Assembly (NCBI RefSeq): GCF_003173615.1
Contig: NZ_QGNA01000005.1
Location: 310,001 to 374,000, forward strand
Reading direction: 5' to 3'
DNA length: 64,000 nt
Source of the DNA: Falsiroseomonas bella
GTDB taxonomy: Bacteria; Pseudomonadota; Alphaproteobacteria; Acetobacterales; Acetobacteraceae
The notes under the pieces were generated by a model. That model worked only from the letters and a program-made list of their open reading frames with translations, was not told the origin of the DNA and did not search any database. Made by a program: the position numbers and the translations under genes. Shown one piece after another: positions 55,185-63,821 of this stretch; the stretch's first letter is position 1, and every line of letters begins with the position of its first letter.

Positions 55185-56846
55185 ATGCCGATGCTCCGTC
55201 TTGTCCTGCTGGCCATGCTGCTGGTGCTGCCGCTGCGCCAGCCCGCCGCCGAGCTCCTGCTGCCCGAGCTCGACACGTCGAGCCCGCTGGCGACCTACCG
55301 CACCTTCCTGGCCGAGGCGGCGCGGGTGCAGACAATGTACCAGACCTACCGGCAGAACCCGTCCGTCCTCGGCGAACTGCAGCTGGGCCTGGCGCTGCGG
55401 CGCATTTCCGAGGGGCTGCTGGACCTCAGCGGCTCCGCGCCCGCGACCCGCATGCGGGACGGCAACTTCGCCTTCGGCTACCTGGCGGACATCCTGCATC
55501 GCCTGCCGGAACCCGGCCCCGAGGCGATCGCCAATCTCGGCGACGCGCGGCGCTGGAGCGTGCCCGGAACCCAGATCCGCCTGGAACGGATCGCGGAGGG
55601 CCCGCGGGCCGGGGAATGGCTGTTCTCCGCCGAGACGGTGGCACGCCTGCCGGAATTCCATGCCCAGGTCATCGGGCTGCCGGTGCTGCGGCCGAGCGGC
55701 GCACCGAACTGGCACGAGGTGCAGATGCGCGCGACCGGGCCGCTGCTGGCCGGGCTGGAGCTGGAGCGGCTGCCGGGCTGGATGCAGGAACGGGTGCTCG
55801 GGGCGCTGGCGTGGAAGGTGCTGATCGCCTTTGCGATCGTGCTGCTCGTCGCGGCGCTGGTGCTGGCGTGGCGCCGCGTGGTGGCGCGATGGACGGCGCG
55901 AGCGGGGCCCCTGCGCCGCCGCCTGCTTTGGCTGACCGTGCCCGCCGTGATGGCCGCGCTGACGCTGCTGGCCCATGCGTTCATCGTCTCGCAGCTGGTG
56001 CTGACCGGCCTGCCGGCCGATGCGGAATCGCTGCTCGCGACCGGCATGCTCTATGTCGCCGCGGCCTGGGGCGCCTGGGTGCTGTGCTGGGTGCTGGCGG
56101 AGGCGGCGATCGCCTCCCCGGCGGTGCCGGATGACAGCTTCGACGCCAACCTGCTGCGCCTGCTGGCACGGGTGGGCGCGCCCATCGCCGCCGGCTCGGT
56201 GCTGTTCTTCGGCGCCAATGACCTGGGCGTGCCGGCGGTGGGGCTGCTGGCGGGTGTTTCCATCGGCGGCATCGCGCTGGCGCTCGCGGCGCAGTCCACC
56301 GTGGAGAACCTGTTCGGCGGCCTGTCGATCTTCGCCGACCGGCCCTTCCGCGTCGGGGACGACATCCGCTTCGGCGGCGCGTCCGGCCGGGTGGAGGCGA
56401 TCGGGCCGCGTTCCACGCGCATCCGCGGCGCCGACGGCACGCTGACCACGGTGCCGAATGCGGACCTCGCGAAGATGCAGGTGACCAACGTCTCCGTGCG
56501 CACGCGCTACCTATTCGGGCAGCGCTTCTCCCTGCCGGCGACGATCCCGCGCACCCGCCTCGCCGCGCTGCTGGCAAGGCTGCATGAGCGGGTGGCCGCC
56601 CATCCGCTTGTCGAGCTCGGCGCGGGCGCGCCGCGCGCGCGGCTGGTGGGCTTCACCGGCGAGGCGGTGGAGATCGAGGTGCTCGCGCAATTGCAGGCGC
56701 AGACCTTCGCCGAGTTCCAGGAAGCGCAGGAGGCGCTGCTGCTGATCCTGATCCGGGCCGTCGAGGAGATCGTGGCGGAGCACAGCGCCGCGCCGCGGCC
56801 GGTGCCGCAGGGCGAGCCGGCGGCCTCCGGCCACGGCGTGGGTTGA
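55185..56846 (+). CDS. mechanosensitive ion channel (MscS family) with large N-terminal domain
   Basis: The 553-residue protein has a signal peptide, a periplasmic region to about residue 200, three or more membrane helices (near 212-232, 250-270, 280-300), then the MscS pore and beta domain: VSIGGIALALAAQSTVENLFGG, FRVGDDIRFGGASGRVEAIG and TRIRGADGTLTTVPNADL. It opens under membrane tension to release solutes. The N-terminal extension is larger than in E. coli MscS and recalls the YbdG/MscM group. Confidence 0.9.
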   Translation: MPMLRLVLLAMLLVLPLRQPAAELLLPELDTSSPLATYRTFLAEAARVQTMYQTYRQNPSVLGELQLGLALRRISEGLLDLSGSAPATRMRDGNFAFGYLADILHRLPEPGPEAIANLGDARRWSVPGTQIRLERIAEGPRAGEWLFSAETVARLPEFHAQVIGLPVLRPSGAPNWHEVQMRATGPLLAGLELERLPGWMQERVLGALAWKVLIAFAIVLLVAALVLAWRRVVARWTARAGPLRRRLLWLTVPAVMAALTLLAHAFIVSQLVLTGLPADAESLLATGMLYVAAAWGAWVLCWVLAEAAIASPAVPDDSFDANLLRLLARVGAPIAAGSVLFFGANDLGVPAVGLLAGVSIGGIALALAAQSTVENLFGGLSIFADRPFRVGDDIRFGGASGRVEAIGPRSTRIRGADGTLTTVPNADLAKMQVTNVSVRTRYLFGQRFSLPATIPRTRLAALLARLHERVAAHPLVELGAGAPRARLVGFTGEAVEIEVLAQLQAQTFAEFQEAQEALLLILIRAVEEIVAEHSAAPRPVPQGEPAASGHGVG

Positions 56847-56848
56847 TC

Positions 56849-56877
56849 GGGGCCGGGGGGCGCGCCCGCCCGGCCCC
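56849..56877. terminator. bidirectional hairpin between convergent genes
   Basis: A 9-bp stem GGGGCCGGG/CCCGGCCCC with an 11-base loop lies directly after the MscS stop and eight bases from the stop of the convergent secreted-protein gene. Confidence 0.6.
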
Positions 56878-56884
56878 TGCCGTG

Positions 56885-57574
56885 TCAGTTGCCGCCGCTG
56901 CGCTCGTTGTAGAAGCGCCGGCCCATGCCCGGCTCGCCGGCGCCCGAGAGCATGTTGCCGCTGACGGTTTCGCCGATGTAGCCGCGGCGCACCAACGCCT
57001 CGGCGCGGCGGGTCAGGTCCTCGGCGCGGTCCGCGTCACGCGCGCGCAGTGCCTGGCGCGCCTCCCGGATGGCGCCGACGGCGCCGCCGGTCACGGCCTG
57101 CCCGCCCTGGTCGCGGCCGTCCACGCGGGTGACCAGCCGCGTCTCGGCGCGGCCGAGGGAGACCCAGGCGCTGCGCAGGTCGCCCTGGTCGATCTGGCGG
57201 CGGGCCGTGCCGAGATAGTCGCGCGCCTCGTCAAAGGTGGCGCGGCCCATGCCGCCCATGTCGCGGTCGCGCATCGCCCGGTCGCGGTCGTAGCGCTCGC
57301 GCGCCATGCGCTCGTCGTTCATGCCGGCCTGGTAGCCGCGATTGAAGTTCTCGCGGTAGGCGCGGTCGAACTCCCAGCTGCGGCCGCGCTGGTTCTCGTG
57401 GTACTGAGCCATCGGGCCCTCGTACCAGCCGCGCCCGTCGTTCACCTGCTCCTGCCCGAACGGATCGCCGCGGCCATGGGGGCCGTAGTTCGGGTCGCGC
57501 GCGGGCTGCGCGGCCGCGGTGCCGCCGATCAGCGCGGCAGCCGCCGCGGCGGTCAGGATCGTCATCGTCCGCAT
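56885..57574 (-). CDS. secreted hypothetical protein, Arg/Asp-rich
   Basis: The 229-residue protein has a signal peptide (MRTMTILTAAAAAALIGGTA, cleavage near AAAQ), a central Arg/Asp/Tyr-rich region (DRAYRENFNRGYQAGMNDER, then RYDRDRAMRDRDMGGMG) and a helical C-terminal domain with paired repeats (ARRQIDQGDLRSAWVSLGRA, REARQALRARDADRAEDL). The FNRGYQAGMNDER motif is similar to [13 protein letters not shown] in the secreted repeat protein at 62666, suggesting a shared family element. Function unknown. Confidence 0.8.
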   Translation of the reverse strand: MRTMTILTAAAAAALIGGTAAAQPARDPNYGPHGRGDPFGQEQVNDGRGWYEGPMAQYHENQRGRSWEFDRAYRENFNRGYQAGMNDERMARERYDRDRAMRDRDMGGMGRATFDEARDYLGTARRQIDQGDLRSAWVSLGRAETRLVTRVDGRDQGGQAVTGGAVGAIREARQALRARDADRAEDLTRRAEALVRRGYIGETVSGNMLSGAGEPGMGRRFYNERSGGN

Positions 57575-57703
57575 CGTCGCTTCTCCTCTGGACCGTTTCG
57601 GACGGCGCCGCGGCATGCGTGCGCATGCGGCGCGACGCGGCGAGGCCGGGAGGTGGCGATACAGGCGGCGATGTCGCCTCCGTAGAAGTCCGGATGCGCG
57701 GGA

Positions 57704-59035
57704 TCAGCGGCGGCGACGGGCCTGGCGCAACCGTTGCCACTCCGCCAGGCGCTCCGCGACCGCGCGCTCGGCGCCGCGGTCGGTCGGGCTGTAGAAGCGT
57801 TGCGGGTCCATGCCCTCGGGCCAGTAGTTCGCGCCCGAGAAGCCTTCCTCGGCGTCGTGGTCGTATTCGTAGCCCTCGCCGTAGCCGAGCTGCTTCATCA
57901 GCTTGGTCGGCGCGTTGAGGATGTTCTGCGGCGGCATCAGGCTGCCGGTCTCCTTCGCGGCGCGCATCGCGGCGCCGAAGGCGGCGTAGACGGCGTTCGA
58001 CTTCGGCGCGGTGGCGAGATGCACGACGAGCTGCGCCAGGGCGAGCTCGCCTTCCGGGGAGCCGAGGCGTTCATAGGTCTCCCACGCCGCGATGGCGAGC
58101 GGCAGTGCGCGGGGATCGGCCATGCCGACATCCTCGGCGGCGAAGCGCGTCAGGCGGCGGGCGATGTAGCGCGGGTCCTCGCCGCCGGTGAGCATGCGCG
58201 CGAACCAGTAGAGCGCGGCGTCGGGATCGCTGCCGCGCAGCGACTTGTGCAGCGCGGAGATGAGGTTGAAGTGCTCCTCGCGGTCCTTGTCGTAGAGCGC
58301 GGCGCGCTTCGCGAGCAGGTTCGCCAGCGCCACGGGATCGAGCGGCTCTCCGCCGGGCGGGATCGCCAGCAACTGCTCGGCCATGTTGAGCAGGTAGCGG
58401 CCGTCGCCATCGGCCATGGCGCGGAGCGATGCGCGGGCTTCCTGCGTCAGGGGCAGGGCGCGGTGCTCGGCTTCCTCGGCGCGCGCGAGCAGTCTTTCCA
58501 TCGCATCGTCGTCGAGGCGCTTCAGCACGAGAACCTGGCAGCGCGAGAGCAGCGCGCCATTCAGCGCGAAGGAAGGATTTTCGGTCGTCGCGCCGACCAG
58601 CGTGATGGTGCCGTCTTCGACAACAGGCAAAAAACCGTCCTGCTGGGCGCGGTTGAAGCGGTGCACCTCGTCCACGAAGAGTAAGGTGCCCCTCCCCTTG
58701 CGCCTGCGGTCGCGCGCGTCGTCGAAGGCGCGCTTGAGGTCGGCGACTCCGGAGAACACCGCGGAGAGCGGATGGAAATGCAGCCCCGCGGCCTCGGCCA
58801 GCAGGCGCGCGATGGTGGTCTTGCCGACGCCGGGCGGGCCCCAGAGGATCAGCGAGGAGAGCGAGCCGCGCGCGAGCATCAGCGTGATGGTGCCGGCGGG
58901 GCCGAGAAGGTGATCCTGCCCGATCACCTGATCGAGCGATTGCGGACGCAGGCGATCGGCGAGCGGGCGCGGGCCGGCGGGGGCGGGCTGCGCCTCGGGC
59001 GCGGTGTCGCCGAACAGGTCGGGGGCGCGGGCCAT
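57704..59035 (-). CDS. rarA: replication-associated recombination protein A (RarA/MgsA)
   Basis: The 443-residue AAA+ ATPase acts at stalled replication forks. Walker A is GPPGVGKTT (residues 66-74), Walker B and sensor are LLFVDEVHRFNRAQQD and LVGATTENPSF. The C-terminal tetramerisation domain has SALHKSLRGSDPDAALYW, ARMLTGGEDPRYIARRL and YEYDHDAEEGFSGANYWPEG. The N-terminal LFGD motif at residues 7-10 is a probable clamp-binding peptide region. Start 59035 opens MARAPDLFG. Confidence 0.95.
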   Translation of the reverse strand: MARAPDLFGDTAPEAQPAPAGPRPLADRLRPQSLDQVIGQDHLLGPAGTITLMLARGSLSSLILWGPPGVGKTTIARLLAEAAGLHFHPLSAVFSGVADLKRAFDDARDRRRKGRGTLLFVDEVHRFNRAQQDGFLPVVEDGTITLVGATTENPSFALNGALLSRCQVLVLKRLDDDAMERLLARAEEAEHRALPLTQEARASLRAMADGDGRYLLNMAEQLLAIPPGGEPLDPVALANLLAKRAALYDKDREEHFNLISALHKSLRGSDPDAALYWFARMLTGGEDPRYIARRLTRFAAEDVGMADPRALPLAIAAWETYERLGSPEGELALAQLVVHLATAPKSNAVYAAFGAAMRAAKETGSLMPPQNILNAPTKLMKQLGYGEGYEYDHDAEEGFSGANYWPEGMDPQRFYSPTDRGAERAVAERLAEWQRLRQARRRR

Positions 59036-59119
59036 GCGGGCAATGTGGACCCGCGCCGGCTTGGCGGGAACCGCCCGGCAAGGCCATGCTGCGCGCAAAG
59101 ATCACGGAGGAGCTTCCAC

Positions 59120-60091
59120 ATGGCCGCCATCACCCGCAGGGCGCTCGGCGCCACGCTGGTCGCCGCGTCGCTGGCGCGGCCGGCGCTGGCGCAATGGGCG
59201 CCGACGCGCGCGATCCGGCTGATCGCGCCCTATCCGCCGGGGGGCGGGGTGGACACGACATCCCGCCTGCTCGCCGGGCCGATGGGCAGCGTCCTCGGCC
59301 AGCAGATCGTGGTGGAGAACCGCGGCGGGGCGGGCGGCTCGATCGGCGCGGCGGAGCTCGCGCGCAGCGCGCCGGACGGGCACACGATCATGATCGACGC
59401 GATGGCGCATACGGTGAATCCGGCGCTGCTGCGCAACCTGCCCTTCGACTACGCCACCGCCTTCACGCCGATCAGCCAGGTGGTCGTGCTGCCGCAGATC
59501 CTGATCGTGAACCCGCAGATCCCGGCGCGGACGCTGCAGGACTTCGTGGCCTATGTGAAGGCGCGGCCGGGGCAGCTTTCCTACGGCTCCTCGGGCAATG
59601 CGACGGCGGCGCATCTCGCTTCCGCGCTGTTCGTGAGTCGCGCCGGGCTCGACATCCAGCACGTGCCCTATCGCGGCGGCACGCCGGCGCTGGCGGACCT
59701 GATGGGCGGCAGCATCGCCTTCGTCTTCGGGACGGTGTCGTCCTCGCTGCAATTGGCGCGGGAGGGGCGGGTGCGGCCCCTGGCGGTTTCCACGGCGAGC
59801 CGCATCGCCTCCCTGCCCGAGGTGCCGACGGTGGCGGAGCAGGGTTTCGCGGGCTTCGAGCTGAACGAGTGGAACGGGCTCTATGCGCCGGCGGGGCTGC
59901 CGGCGGGAGCGGCGGACCGGCTCTACGAGGCCGCGCGGCACGCGCTGGCGGATGCCACGGTGCGGCAGCGGCTGGACGCGCTCGGTGCCATGCCGCTCGG
60001 CACGCCGCCGGCCGAGTTCGCGCGCTATGTCGTCGCGCAGCGCGAGGCGATGGCGCAGCTGGTCCGGGAGGCGCGGATCGAGGTGGGGTGA
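59120..60091 (+). CDS. tripartite tricarboxylate transporter (Bug family) substrate-binding protein, tandem copy 1
   Basis: The 323-residue exported protein has the signal MAAITRRALGATLVAASLAR and family motifs RLIAPYPPGGGVDTTSRL, ENRGGAGGSIGAAELARSAPDG and QHVPYRGGTPALADLMGG. It is followed 78 bases later by a paralogue of equal length. The two share LLRNLPFDYATAFTPIS, which is identical over 48 nucleotides. Start 59120 has GGAGGAG at eight bases. Confidence 0.93.
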   Translation: MAAITRRALGATLVAASLARPALAQWAPTRAIRLIAPYPPGGGVDTTSRLLAGPMGSVLGQQIVVENRGGAGGSIGAAELARSAPDGHTIMIDAMAHTVNPALLRNLPFDYATAFTPISQVVVLPQILIVNPQIPARTLQDFVAYVKARPGQLSYGSSGNATAAHLASALFVSRAGLDIQHVPYRGGTPALADLMGGSIAFVFGTVSSSLQLAREGRVRPLAVSTASRIASLPEVPTVAEQGFAGFELNEWNGLYAPAGLPAGAADRLYEAARHALADATVRQRLDALGAMPLGTPPAEFARYVVAQREAMAQLVREARIEVG

Positions 60092-60169
60092 GGCGCGGCG
60101 GCGCGGCGGCTTGACGGGGCGCGGCCGGCAGCGCCATTCCCCGGCCAAACCAACGCCAGGAGAACCACG

Positions 60170-61141
60170 ATGCCGGTCCTCAGCCGCCGCGCGATGCTTG
60201 CGGCCGCCCCTGCCCTTGCGCTGCCCACCCTCGTTCGCGCGCAGGGCGCGTGGCCGACGCGGTCCATCCGGCTGGTGGTGCCCTTCTCGGCCGGCGGCGC
60301 GGCGGACAGTTCCGCCCGCGTGCTGACGCCGCGGATGGGCGAGACGCTGGGCCAGGTCTTCGCGGTGGAGAACCGCACCGGCGCCTCCGGCAGCCTCGGA
60401 GGGCTGGAAGTGGCGCGGGCGACGGACGGCCATACCTTCCTGTGGGATGCATCGAGCCACATCGTGAATCCGACCCTGCTGCGCAACCTGCCCTTCGACT
60501 ACGCCACCGCCTTCACGCCGATCTCGCTGGTGGTGCTGTTCCCCTCCGCCGTCGCGGTGAAGGCCGATTTCCCGGCGCGCACGCTGGCGGAGTTCGTGGC
60601 GGCGGCGAAGGCGCGGCCGGGCGCGATCACGGTCGGCACGCAGGGCAATGCGACGGCAGGGCATCTCGGCCTGCTCGCCTTTGCCAAGGTGGCGGGGATC
60701 GAGGTCATCCACGTGCCCTATCGCGGCGGAGCGGCGGCGGCGCAGGATCTGGCGAGCGGCGCGATCGACGCGGTGTTCACCACGCTGGTCTCGGCCGGGC
60801 CGGTAGTGGATAGCGGGCGCGCGCGCTTCCTGGCGGTCGGAACGACGGAGCGGGTGGAGAGCCGGCCGCAGGTGCCGACCATCGCGGAGAGCGGCTATGC
60901 GGGCTTCGAATCCAACGAATGGGCGGGGCTGTTCGGACCGGCGGCGACGCCCCCGGCGGTGGTCTCGCGGATGTATGACGCGCTGGCGGAGGCGATGGCG
61001 GTGCCGGCGAACCGGCAGCGGCTGATCCAGATCGGCTGCGTGCCGGTGGGCTCGCGGCCCGCCGACTTCGCGCGCTTCGTGGCCGAGGGGCGCGGCGCGA
61101 TGGCGACCCTGGTGCGCGAGGCGAATGTCCGGGCGGATTGA
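60170..61141 (+). CDS. tripartite tricarboxylate transporter (Bug family) substrate-binding protein, tandem copy 2
   Basis: The 323-residue exported protein has a signal peptide starting MPVLSRRAMLAAAPALALPT, with an SRRxxL pattern that could suit Tat export. Family motifs are RLVVPFSAGGAADSSARV, ENRTGASGSLGGLEVARATDG and IHVPYRGGAAAAQDLASG. It is the second of a tandem pair; outside the shared block the two have diverged, so they probably bind different ligands. Confidence 0.93.
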   Translation: MPVLSRRAMLAAAPALALPTLVRAQGAWPTRSIRLVVPFSAGGAADSSARVLTPRMGETLGQVFAVENRTGASGSLGGLEVARATDGHTFLWDASSHIVNPTLLRNLPFDYATAFTPISLVVLFPSAVAVKADFPARTLAEFVAAAKARPGAITVGTQGNATAGHLGLLAFAKVAGIEVIHVPYRGGAAAAQDLASGAIDAVFTTLVSAGPVVDSGRARFLAVGTTERVESRPQVPTIAESGYAGFESNEWAGLFGPAATPPAVVSRMYDALAEAMAVPANRQRLIQIGCVPVGSRPADFARFVAEGRGAMATLVREANVRAD

Positions 61142-61176
61142 GGTTTTCGCGCGGCGGGGGCGCGCGTTTCCTCGCG

Positions 61177-61218
61177 CCCCCCTCACCCAACCCTCTCCCC
61201 CTGAGGGGGAGAGGGCTT
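61177..61218. repeat. dispersed palindromic repeat, copy 2, with strong hairpin
   Basis: It shares CCCCCTCACCCAACCCTCTC with copy 1 at 47585. Here the stem is perfect: CCCTCTCCCCC (61191-61201), loop TGA, GGGGGAGAGGG (61205-61215), followed by CTTT. It may also end transcription of the Bug gene. Confidence 0.8.
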
Positions 61219-61240
61219 TGCACGGAATGGACAGGCGGTC

Positions 61241-62110
61241 CTGAGCCAGCAGCACAACCAGAACCTGGCGGGCATCGCGCTGATGTCGGCGGCGGTGCTC
61301 GCCTTCTCGCTGAACGACGTGCTGGGGAAGTGGCTGGTCGCCACCTACTCGGTCGCGCAGGTGCTGGTGTTGCGGAGCATCGCGGCGCTGGTGGTGCTGG
61401 CGCCCTTCATCCTGCGCGAGGATATCGGCCACCTGCTGCGGCCGAAGCGGCCCTGGCTGCAGGCGGGGCGCGTCGCCTTCGGGACGATCGAGGTGGCGTG
61501 CTTCTACTGGGCCGTCTCGATGATGCCGCTGGCCGACACCATGGCCTTCTGGATGGCGACGCCGATCTTCGTCGCCGTCGCTTCCGCCGTGCTGCTGCAG
61601 GAGAAGCTGGATCGCGGGCGCTTCGTGGCGGTGGTGATCGGCTTCGTCGGCGTGCTGCTGGCGCTCGGCGCGGGGCTCGATTTCGGCTGGCTGCCGACGC
61701 TGGTGGCGATCCTCGGCGTGTGTGTCTACTCGGCCTATCTGCTCTCCACGCGCGCGCTGCGCGGCACCTCGGCGACCGTTCTCGCCGCCTACCAGATGGG
61801 GGGCGCGCTGCTGTTCGGGCTGGTGATGCTGCCCTTCGCCTGGATCCCGCCGACCGCCTTCGACGTGCTGCTGCTGATGCTGCTGGGCGTGGTGGGCGTG
61901 GCGGCGCATCTGGCGGTGACGCGCTCGCTGGCGCTGGCGCCGGCGCCGGTGGTGGTGCCCTGGCAGTATGCGATGATCCTGTGGGGCATCCTGTTCGGCT
62001 GGTTCTTCTTCGATGAGGTGCCGACCGCGACCATGCTGGCGGGCGTCGCGGTGATCATTGGCGCGGGGTTCTGGCTGACGCGGCTGGAGCTGCGCGCGGC
62101 GCGGCCGTAG
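61241..62110 (+). CDS. EamA/DMT-family transporter
   Basis: The protein has ten hydrophobic helices in two homologous halves, as in drug/metabolite exporters of the EamA family. The first half shows ALMSAAVLAFSLNDVLGKWL and FYWAVSMMPLADTMAFWMAT, the second LAAYQMGGALLF and VTRSLALAPAPVVVPWQY. The start is chosen as CTG at 61241 (SQQHNQNLAGIALM) because the first helix would be cut by starting at the ATG at 61283. With this start it has 289 residues. Substrate unknown. Confidence 0.85.
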   Translation: MSQQHNQNLAGIALMSAAVLAFSLNDVLGKWLVATYSVAQVLVLRSIAALVVLAPFILREDIGHLLRPKRPWLQAGRVAFGTIEVACFYWAVSMMPLADTMAFWMATPIFVAVASAVLLQEKLDRGRFVAVVIGFVGVLLALGAGLDFGWLPTLVAILGVCVYSAYLLSTRALRGTSATVLAAYQMGGALLFGLVMLPFAWIPPTAFDVLLLMLLGVVGVAAHLAVTRSLALAPAPVVVPWQYAMILWGILFGWFFFDEVPTATMLAGVAVIIGAGFWLTRLELRAARP

Positions 62111-62113
62111 CGG

Positions 62114-62521
62114 TCACCGCGCCAGCTTCGGCACCCACGGCCCGTCGGCCGGCACGGCCTCCTCCATTCCCGGCCAGGGCGGCATCGTCACGCCCACCGC
62201 CTCCAGCGGCGCATCGCCGAGGCAGCGGAACTGGAAGCGCGTGCCGAGGGGGATGGAGAGGCTGACGCCGGGGGCGAGCGGGGTGATCTCCTCGCGCCCG
62301 GCTTGGCTGCGCCACATCTCGCCGCAACCGGCGATCACGAACCAGAGTTCCTCCACGGTGCGATGCTCCACCGGCAGGGACACCTCACCGGGAGCAAGGC
62401 TGAAATGCGCCATGCTGCCGCCGGCCAGGCGGAGCAGCACGCGCACCTCCGACCCGTCGGGGGCGATGACGTCGGGTGCCGCGGGCAGCGGGCGGGTGGC
62501 GAAGGGCGCGGGCGCGATCAT
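62114..62521 (-). CDS. cupin-domain protein
   Basis: The 135-residue single-domain cupin shows motif 1 as [20 protein letters not shown] and motif 2 as [19 protein letters not shown]. One histidine (His53) and two glutamates of motif 1 are kept, but the motif 2 histidine position holds other residues, so metal binding may be incomplete. Function unknown. The gap of 144 bases upstream is a divergent promoter region for the secreted repeat protein. Confidence 0.85.
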   Translation of the reverse strand: MIAPAPFATRPLPAAPDVIAPDGSEVRVLLRLAGGSMAHFSLAPGEVSLPVEHRTVEELWFVIAGCGEMWRSQAGREEITPLAPGVSLSIPLGTRFQFRCLGDAPLEAVGVTMPPWPGMEEAVPADGPWVPKLAR

Positions 62522-62665
62522 GGCCCGATCCTGCGGAGGATGATGGCGAAGCGGAAGGGGCCGGGGGCGGGACGGGTGGGATCACGCAAAGAACCGTCGC
62601 CTGCGCGGGCGGTTCTGCCCCGGGGCCGTGACGCGGGACCACGCCATGCATCAGGGAGATCGCCC

Positions 62666-63247
62666 ATGACGAATCGCTTCGCACTTGCCGGAATCGCCGG
62701 CGCCGCCTTCGCCGCGACGGCCTGGATCGCCGCCGTTCCCGCCCAGGCGCAGAGCCAGGGGCAGAACTGGGGCTATGGCCAGGACCGCGGCAGCTACGGC
62801 CAGGGCGGGCAGATGGGCCGCGACTGGAACCAGCGGGACCGCGACGCCTTCAACGAGGGCTATCGCCGCGGCCGCGACGACGAGCGCCGGTCCGGCCAGC
62901 GCCAGGATCAGGGGCGGACCTACGGCTACGGCCAGGACCGCTTCGGCCGGAGCGACAATGACGGGCAGCGCTGGGGCAACTACGGCAGCCAGAACTACGG
63001 CAGCCAGGGCTACAGTGGCCAGGGCTATGGTGGCCAGGGCTATGGTGGCCAGGGCTACGGCAACCAGGGCTACAGCGGCCAGGGCTATGGCAGCCAGAAC
63101 TACGGCAACCAGGGCTACAGCGGCCAGGGCTATGGCAGCCAGAACTACGGAAACCAGGGCTACAGCGGTCAGGGCTATGGCAGCCAGAACTACCGGGGCA
63201 GCGGATCCTCCAATGACTGGAGCAGCGATCGCGACCGGGATCGCTGA
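62666..63247 (+). CDS. secreted Gly/Tyr/Gln/Ser-rich repeat protein
   Basis: The 193-residue protein has a signal peptide ([20 protein letters not shown], cleavage near AQAQS). The mature part has GYGQ and DRFGRS pieces, a charged [13 protein letters not shown] motif, then a tail of GYxGQ/NYGSQ repeats: [19 protein letters not shown] units ending in three 15-residue copies. Such low-complexity Gly-Tyr-Gln sequences are intrinsically disordered and may self-associate. Start 62666 follows GGGAGA. Confidence 0.85.
   Translation: MTNRFALAGIAGAAFAATAWIAAVPAQAQSQGQNWGYGQDRGSYGQGGQMGRDWNQRDRDAFNEGYRRGRDDERRSGQRQDQGRTYGYGQDRFGRSDNDGQRWGNYGSQNYGSQGYSGQGYGGQGYGGQGYGNQGYSGQGYGSQNYGNQGYSGQGYGSQNYGNQGYSGQGYGSQNYRGSGSSNDWSSDRDRDR
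63061..63195 (+). repeat. three tandem 45-bp repeats inside the secreted repeat gene
   Basis: Three units (63061-63105, 63106-63150, 63151-63195) differ at only a few bases and encode [15 protein letters not shown]. They follow shorter 15-bp repeats from about 62980. Copy number is likely to vary between strains by slippage. Confidence 0.95.
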
Positions 63248-63310
63248 GCTGCGGGGCGCCACGCCCTCATCGCCCACGCGCGCGGGCAATGAGGACTGCC
63301 CCCACTGACG

Positions 63311-63338
63311 CGAAAGGGCGCCTCGCGGCGCCCTTTCG
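63311..63338. terminator. bidirectional terminator between the secreted repeat gene and rplQ
   Basis: A perfect 12-bp stem (CGAAAGGGCGCC with its complement) and the loop TCGC lies between the two convergent genes. A-tracts and T-tracts within the stem base give short U-runs in both directions. Confidence 0.85.
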
Positions 63339-63365
63339 GTCAAGCCTGACGGGATGGAGCGGGGC

Positions 63366-63788
63366 TCAGCCCTGCTCCTCCTCCTCCGCCACTTCCGGCT
63401 TCGGGCCGCTGTCCTGGCCCTTCGCCGTGACGTCGCGCTCGACCAGCTCGATCACCGCCATGGTCGCCGCGTCGCCGTAGCGCATGCCGGCCTTCAGCAC
63501 GCGGGTGTAGCCGCCATTGCGCGCCTTGTAGCGCTCCGCGACCGTGGTGAAGAGCTTCTCCACCACCTTCTCGTCGCGGATCTGCGCGAGCGCCTGGCGG
63601 CGCGCATGCAGGCCGCCGCGCTTGCCGAGCGTGATGATGCGCTCGACGTAGGGGCGCAGCTCCTTCGCCTTGGGCAGCGTGGTGGTGATCTGCTCGTGCT
63701 TGATCAGGCTGGTCGCCATGTTGCGCAGCATCGCCACCCGGTGGGTGGAGGTGACGCCGAGCTTACGGCCGGAAACCCCGTGACGCAT
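63366..63788 (-). CDS. rplQ: 50S ribosomal protein L17
   Basis: The 140-residue protein starts [20 protein letters not shown] and has the L17 motif [19 protein letters not shown] and [25 protein letters not shown]. The acidic C-terminal tail ([10 protein letters not shown]) is usual in alphaproteobacteria. It follows rpoA by 33 bases and closes the ribosomal alpha operon, with GGGAAAGG before its start. Confidence 0.97.
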   Translation of the reverse strand: MRHGVSGRKLGVTSTHRVAMLRNMATSLIKHEQITTTLPKAKELRPYVERIITLGKRGGLHARRQALAQIRDEKVVEKLFTTVAERYKARNGGYTRVLKAGMRYGDAATMAVIELVERDVTAKGQDSGPKPEVAEEEEQG

Positions 63789-63821
63789 GATACCTTTCCC
63801 TCAGTCCCTACGGGGCCGCCC

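Noticed and set aside
63061-63195. Regular repeats considered as a CRISPR array
   Set aside because: The repeats are directly adjacent, in frame, have no spacers and encode a repetitive secreted protein.
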